In this document: piece after piece, positions 60,903 through 64,000 of the stretch
How the letters are laid out: the number at the start of each line of letters is the position of its first letter
Numbering within the stretch: position 1 is the first letter of the stretch
DNA from: Dolichospermum sp. FACHB-1091
GTDB taxonomy: Bacteria; Cyanobacteriota; Cyanobacteriia; Cyanobacteriales; Nostocaceae
Direction of reading: 5' to 3'
DNA: 64,000 bases
Assembly: GCF_014697585.1 (NCBI RefSeq)
Contig: NZ_JACJSB010000002.1
Span: 186,001 to 250,000, forward strand
Program-made: the position numbers and the translations under genes
The notes under the pieces: generated by a model
The model's input: only the letters and a program-made list of their open reading frames with translations
Database searches by the model: none
What the model was told of the DNA's origin: nothing

Positions 60903-61204
60903 GGTCTTATAAGTTTGTTATTTTATCTATTAGCTATGTTAATCTGACAATCTTATTGTTTATAGTTACTAATTAAATAGAGTAATATCTTTAATTTTTG
61001 TTTGCTTTAACATTAAGATTGTATCGCTATACAAAAGCAATGTATGACTTTACAGTTTTATCGAATTAAATAACAAATTTATAATTTTATTTAACAAAAA
61101 TTATGTATGGCAAATTTTAAAGATGTGATATACTACGGGTTAGAGTGGAACGCAGATGAACGCAGATGAACGCGGATAATTTTGTATCTCATTAGACTTC
61201 TTTG

Positions 61205-61320
61205 GTAAAGATTGTAGAGACGTTTTATAGAAAGTCCCTACACCTTATGTAACGTCTTTACAAAGGTTTCAATGATTTAAACTTTCGTAGGGACAATTTA
61301 TGAATTGTCTCTACATTCTT
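61205..61320. repeat. GTAGAGACGT / GTCTCTAC repeat cluster in the 60903-61429 spacer
   Basis: GTAGAGACGTTTTATAGAAA-GTCCCTAC at about 61213 and GTAGGGACAATTTATGAATT-GTCTCTAC at about 61289 are inverted-repeat modules related to the palindromes inside sufD. Nearby, GAACGCAGAT occurs twice (61149, 61159) followed by GAACGCGGAT. The rest of this 527-bp gap is AT-rich and shows no gene. Confidence 0.65.
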
Positions 61321-61429
61321 TTTTGAAGATATCTATTTAAAAATTGAAATTTATTTTTGTAAAGCAGAATTACCAGGTCGTGTATAAATGCTATACTATC
61401 TAAAAATGATACTTTAACCAATATTACAA

Positions 61430-61828
61430 ATGGAACCATTAACAACTGTTGCTTTTGCTGTTGCGACGGTACTTGCTACTAAAGCATTGGAAAAAATTGG
61501 CGAAAACATTGGAGACACTTTATCTCACAAAACTCAGCAGTTTTTGAAATTGTTGAAACAGCGACTACCTGGAACTTTCGCAGCTATTGAACAAGCACCA
61601 GAACAACCCCTTAATTATGGTCAAGCTGTAATGGAAATAGAAACCGCAGCGAAAGCAGACCCTAATATTAGTCAAGTTATTCAGGAATTGGTCGCAGCAG
61701 CAAAAGTAGAACAAAATCCTAAAATAGCGGACATTCTAGCGACACCGAACTTAGAGAAATTAGCGGACAAAATTGGTATGGTTGTCATGTCTGGAGGGAC
61801 AGGAACAATTAATACTATGAACTTTTAA
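61430..61828 (+). CDS. Small protein related to the N terminus of the adjacent STAND ATPase
   Basis: The 132-residue protein begins MEPLTTVAFAVATVLATKAL, with a hydrophobic N-terminal segment, followed by helices (FLKLLKQRLPGTFAAIEQAP, VIQELVAAAKVEQNPKIADI). Its last residues, LEKLADKIGMVVMSGGTGTI, closely resemble the first residues of the next gene (FSKLADKIGAVALPGGTVQV). Such an N-terminal module is often fused in front of NB-ARC domains in cyanobacteria, so this may be a split-off effector or adaptor part of the STAND system. A membrane or helical-bundle effector role is speculative. Confidence 0.65.
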   Translation: MEPLTTVAFAVATVLATKALEKIGENIGDTLSHKTQQFLKLLKQRLPGTFAAIEQAPEQPLNYGQAVMEIETAAKADPNISQVIQELVAAAKVEQNPKIADILATPNLEKLADKIGMVVMSGGTGTINTMNF

Positions 61829-61906
61829 CCAGATTTAAAAACTAAAACTTCTGCTTGTGGGACTTTTACCCCCTCTTATGAAGCAGAGAAACAAGAAAAT
61901 CCAGTT

Positions 61907-61929
61907 CCCTCCCCTTAGCAAGGGGAGGG
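61907..61929. terminator. Hairpin between the small protein and the STAND gene
   Basis: CCCTCCCCTT-AGC-AAGGGGAGGG is a perfect 10-bp stem, part of a repeat (followed by TTAGGGTGGGG) common in cyanobacterial spacers. It may reduce read-through between the two genes, or be a recently inserted palindrome. Confidence 0.5.
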
Positions 61930-61968
61930 TTAGGGTGGGGTTAAAATATTTGATACATTATAAGCTTT

Positions 61969-64000
61969 ATGAATGACAACTTTAGCAAGTTAGCAGATAA
62001 AATAGGTGCTGTTGCTTTACCAGGTGGTACAGTTCAGGTAAACACACAAAATATTGACGGACAAAAAAAGTTAACTCCCACTAAAGATATACCCTATCGT
62101 GGTTCTGTTCATTTTGTCGGACGAGAAACAGAACTGACAACTATCCATAAAGATTTGCGACGGGGAAATTATGTAGCAATAACCGGAATGGGTGGTTTGG
62201 GTAAAACTGAATTAGTTACTCAATACGCTACACAATATCAAGATCATTATGATGGCATAATTTGGTTTAATGCTAGACAACGTATTCTCGCAGCAGAAAT
62301 ATTTGAACTTTTTACATTAAAATTCGGTCTGGAAATTCCCCAAACTCAGGGAGAAAAACCGTTAACTCTCCAAGAACAGGTAGCTTGGTGTTGGTTACAA
62401 TATCCAAAAACACAATTACCTGTTTTAATTGTCGTTGATGATTTAACTGATTTAACACAGTTACAAGAAGTTGTTCCCTCAGAACCACGCTTTCGGGTTT
62501 TGATAACTACTCGACAACAACATTTAGACCCTAATTATATTCAAAAACTAGCTTTAGAGGTTCTATCACCACCAATAGCATTAGAACTTTTACAAAAGCA
62601 ATTGGGAAAAAATCATCAGCGAGTTGTCAATGAACCAGAAACCGCAACACAAATATGTGAGTTTTTGGGAAATTTACCTTTGGGGATAATTTTAGTCGGA
62701 AGTTATTTAACAACAGATTTGGGACTTTCTCTAACTCAAATGTTAGAACGGTTACAAAAACGTAAGTTAGCGGAAACAGCTTTACAAAAGAGAGAAACTA
62801 TCAATCAAACTCAATTGGGAATTAAAGCCGCTTTTAATTTAACTTGGGAAACACTGGATACTCAAACTCAATATCTGGGAGCATTTTTAAGTTTATTTTC
62901 TCCTCAGTTTATTCTTTGGGATTTGGTAGTTGGGGTAATTGAGTTTGAAGTAGAGAATGAGGAAAAACAACTAATTTGGACAAAGGAAGAATTAACTACC
63001 TCTAAAAAAAAACTTTATCAAGTTAACTTTTTACAAATAGAACAAGAATCACCAGAAGCTTATACAATTCATAATTTAGTGCGGTTGTTTTTGCGGGAAC
63101 AGTTAGCAGAAGTTGGAGAAAAGCAGCCAATTCTCGAAAGAACTTTTATTACTCCTATGATAGCCGTTGCTGAAGGACTTCCTAAATCACCCACTTCTAA
63201 AGATATTGAAAAGGTCAAAACTCTTGTTGTTCATTGGGAAGATTTAGGAAAACGGTTAATAGATGAAATTAACGAAGAAACAGCAGCAGAGAATAATTTA
63301 CCAGTATCTATGGTTGCTGATGAAATCCTTTGGGTATTTACAGGGTTAGGAAGATTTTATCAAGGACAAGGATTATATCAAGTAGCAGAATTTTGGTATC
63401 AGCAATTAGTAAAAGTTTGTCAAATTTTATTTACAGGCGACCATCCTTATGTTGCTACTAGCTTAAACAATTTAGCAGTTGTTTACGATAATCAAGGAAA
63501 ATACAGTAAAGCTAAACTTCTCTACCTTGATGCTTTAGAAATGAGAAAGCGGCTATTTACAGGCGACCATCCTGATGTTGCTTCTAGCTTAAACAATTTA
63601 GCATATCTTTACAATAACCAAGGAAAATACAGTGAAGCTGAACCTCTCTACATTGATGCTTTAGAAATGACAAAGCGGCTATTTACAGGCGACCATCCTA
63701 ATGTTGCTACTAGCTTAAACAATTTAGCAGTTTTTTACAGAAACCAAGGAAGATACAGTGAAGCAGAACCTCTCTACCTTGATGCTTTAGAAATGAGAAA
63801 GCGGCTATTTACAGGCGACCATCCTGATGTTGCTACTAGCTTAAACAATTTAGCAGGTCTTTACGATAGCCAAGGAAGATACAGTGAAGCTGAACTTCTC
63901 TACCTTGATGCTTTAGCTATGTTTGAACGAGTGCTAGGAACTAATCACCCCAATACAATAACCGTTCGGAACAACTTGCAATTTTTACAACAGCAACTCA
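61969..64000 (+). CDS. STAND-type NB-ARC/TPR ATPase (3' end beyond window)
   Basis: 677 codons are visible and the frame is still open at base 64000. A short N-terminal segment (NFSKLADKIGAVALPGG) precedes an NB-ARC domain: VHFVGRETEL entry, Walker A ITGMGGLGKTELV (Lys79), Walker B VLIVVDDL (Asp157-158), the RFRVLITTR sensor and the GLPL-like GNLPLGIILVG. A winged-helix segment follows, then TPRs from ~495 (SLNNLAVVYDNQGKYSKAKL, LYLDALEMRKRLFTGDHPDV), repeating every 126 bp from 63460. Such proteins oligomerise after ligand sensing by the TPRs, and many are antiphage or cell-death triggers. No catalytic effector domain is fused at the N terminus. The final visible segment is nearly identical in DNA to the 3' end of the upstream TPR gene. 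Confidence 0.88.
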   Translation, partial: MNDNFSKLADKIGAVALPGGTVQVNTQNIDGQKKLTPTKDIPYRGSVHFVGRETELTTIHKDLRRGNYVAITGMGGLGKTELVTQYATQYQDHYDGIIWFNARQRILAAEIFELFTLKFGLEIPQTQGEKPLTLQEQVAWCWLQYPKTQLPVLIVVDDLTDLTQLQEVVPSEPRFRVLITTRQQHLDPNYIQKLALEVLSPPIALELLQKQLGKNHQRVVNEPETATQICEFLGNLPLGIILVGSYLTTDLGLSLTQMLERLQKRKLAETALQKRETINQTQLGIKAAFNLTWETLDTQTQYLGAFLSLFSPQFILWDLVVGVIEFEVENEEKQLIWTKEELTTSKKKLYQVNFLQIEQESPEAYTIHNLVRLFLREQLAEVGEKQPILERTFITPMIAVAEGLPKSPTSKDIEKVKTLVVHWEDLGKRLIDEINEETAAENNLPVSMVADEILWVFTGLGRFYQGQGLYQVAEFWYQQLVKVCQILFTGDHPYVATSLNNLAVVYDNQGKYSKAKLLYLDALEMRKRLFTGDHPDVASSLNNLAYLYNNQGKYSEAEPLYIDALEMTKRLFTGDHPNVATSLNNLAVFYRNQGRYSEAEPLYLDALEMRKRLFTGDHPDVATSLNNLAGLYDSQGRYSEAELLYLDALAMFERVLGTNHPNTITVRNNLQFLQQQL

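Overview
The window is chromosomal DNA of a filamentous, probably heterocystous cyanobacterium (order Nostocales). The evidence is AT-rich coding sequence, HIP1 sites (GCGATCGC), heptanucleotide short tandem repeats, a divergent sufR/sufBCDS locus, a LexA box of the filamentous-cyanobacterial type, Uma2-family proteins, a Nif11 protein and many small dispersed palindromes. Genus was not determined.

Layout. 0-8.3 kb: the 5' end of nusA behind rimP (with a terminator-like leader), a quinone oxidoreductase, mtnP, a Uma2 protein with a long coiled coil, a caspase-like protein that has lost both catalytic residues, and ATP sulfurylase. 8.4-24.1 kb: an extracellular phosphate-scavenging region. It holds a tandem alkaline phosphatase with RTX repeats, a decayed copy of its 3' end, a small exported protein, and a 2773-residue protein joining an ExeM/NucH-type nuclease, a phytase-like domain, a lamin-tail domain and a PhoD phosphatase. 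A three-repeat Pho-box-like element with exact 11-bp spacing lies upstream of the giant gene.

25.3-31.7 kb is the most notable region: a degenerate type V-K CRISPR-associated transposon (CAST). Matching terminal ends with TnsB-type repeats enclose a tniQ lacking its N-terminal part, a restriction-modification-like cargo pair (Eco57I-type methylase plus a PD-(D/E)xK protein), an intact MerR-type regulator of the CvkR kind, and only the first ~175 codons of cas12k. tnsB, tnsC, tracrRNA and the CRISPR array are gone. The right end lies 16 bp from tRNA-Thr(TGT), and a second right-end-like sequence lies just outside the left end.

32-46 kb: argF, lexA with its own box, a helicase, an orphan antitoxin with a broken PIN toxin, a pentapeptide-repeat protein fused to a restriction-type nuclease domain, a Nif11 protein, Uma2 and nuclease-like genes, and the sufBCDS iron-sulfur operon with divergent sufR and a perfect SufR operator. 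sufD contains three palindromic repeats read in frame. 46-54 kb: small hypothetical genes, a membrane-anchored Ser/Thr kinase, a hicBA toxin-antitoxin pair, a Uma2 protein, a YbjQ-family protein, a TPR protein, a peptidoglycan-binding protein and an unlisted 49-codon gene.

54.4-57.5 kb: an NAD operon (nadD, NrtR-like regulator, nadE) with a palindromic NrtR-type operator inside its promoter. 57.9-64 kb: conflict-type genes, namely a P-loop ATPase translationally coupled to a TPR protein with near-identical 126-bp repeats, then a small protein and a STAND (NB-ARC/TPR) ATPase that runs off the window. Sequence comparisons to named families are from memory; no searches were run.
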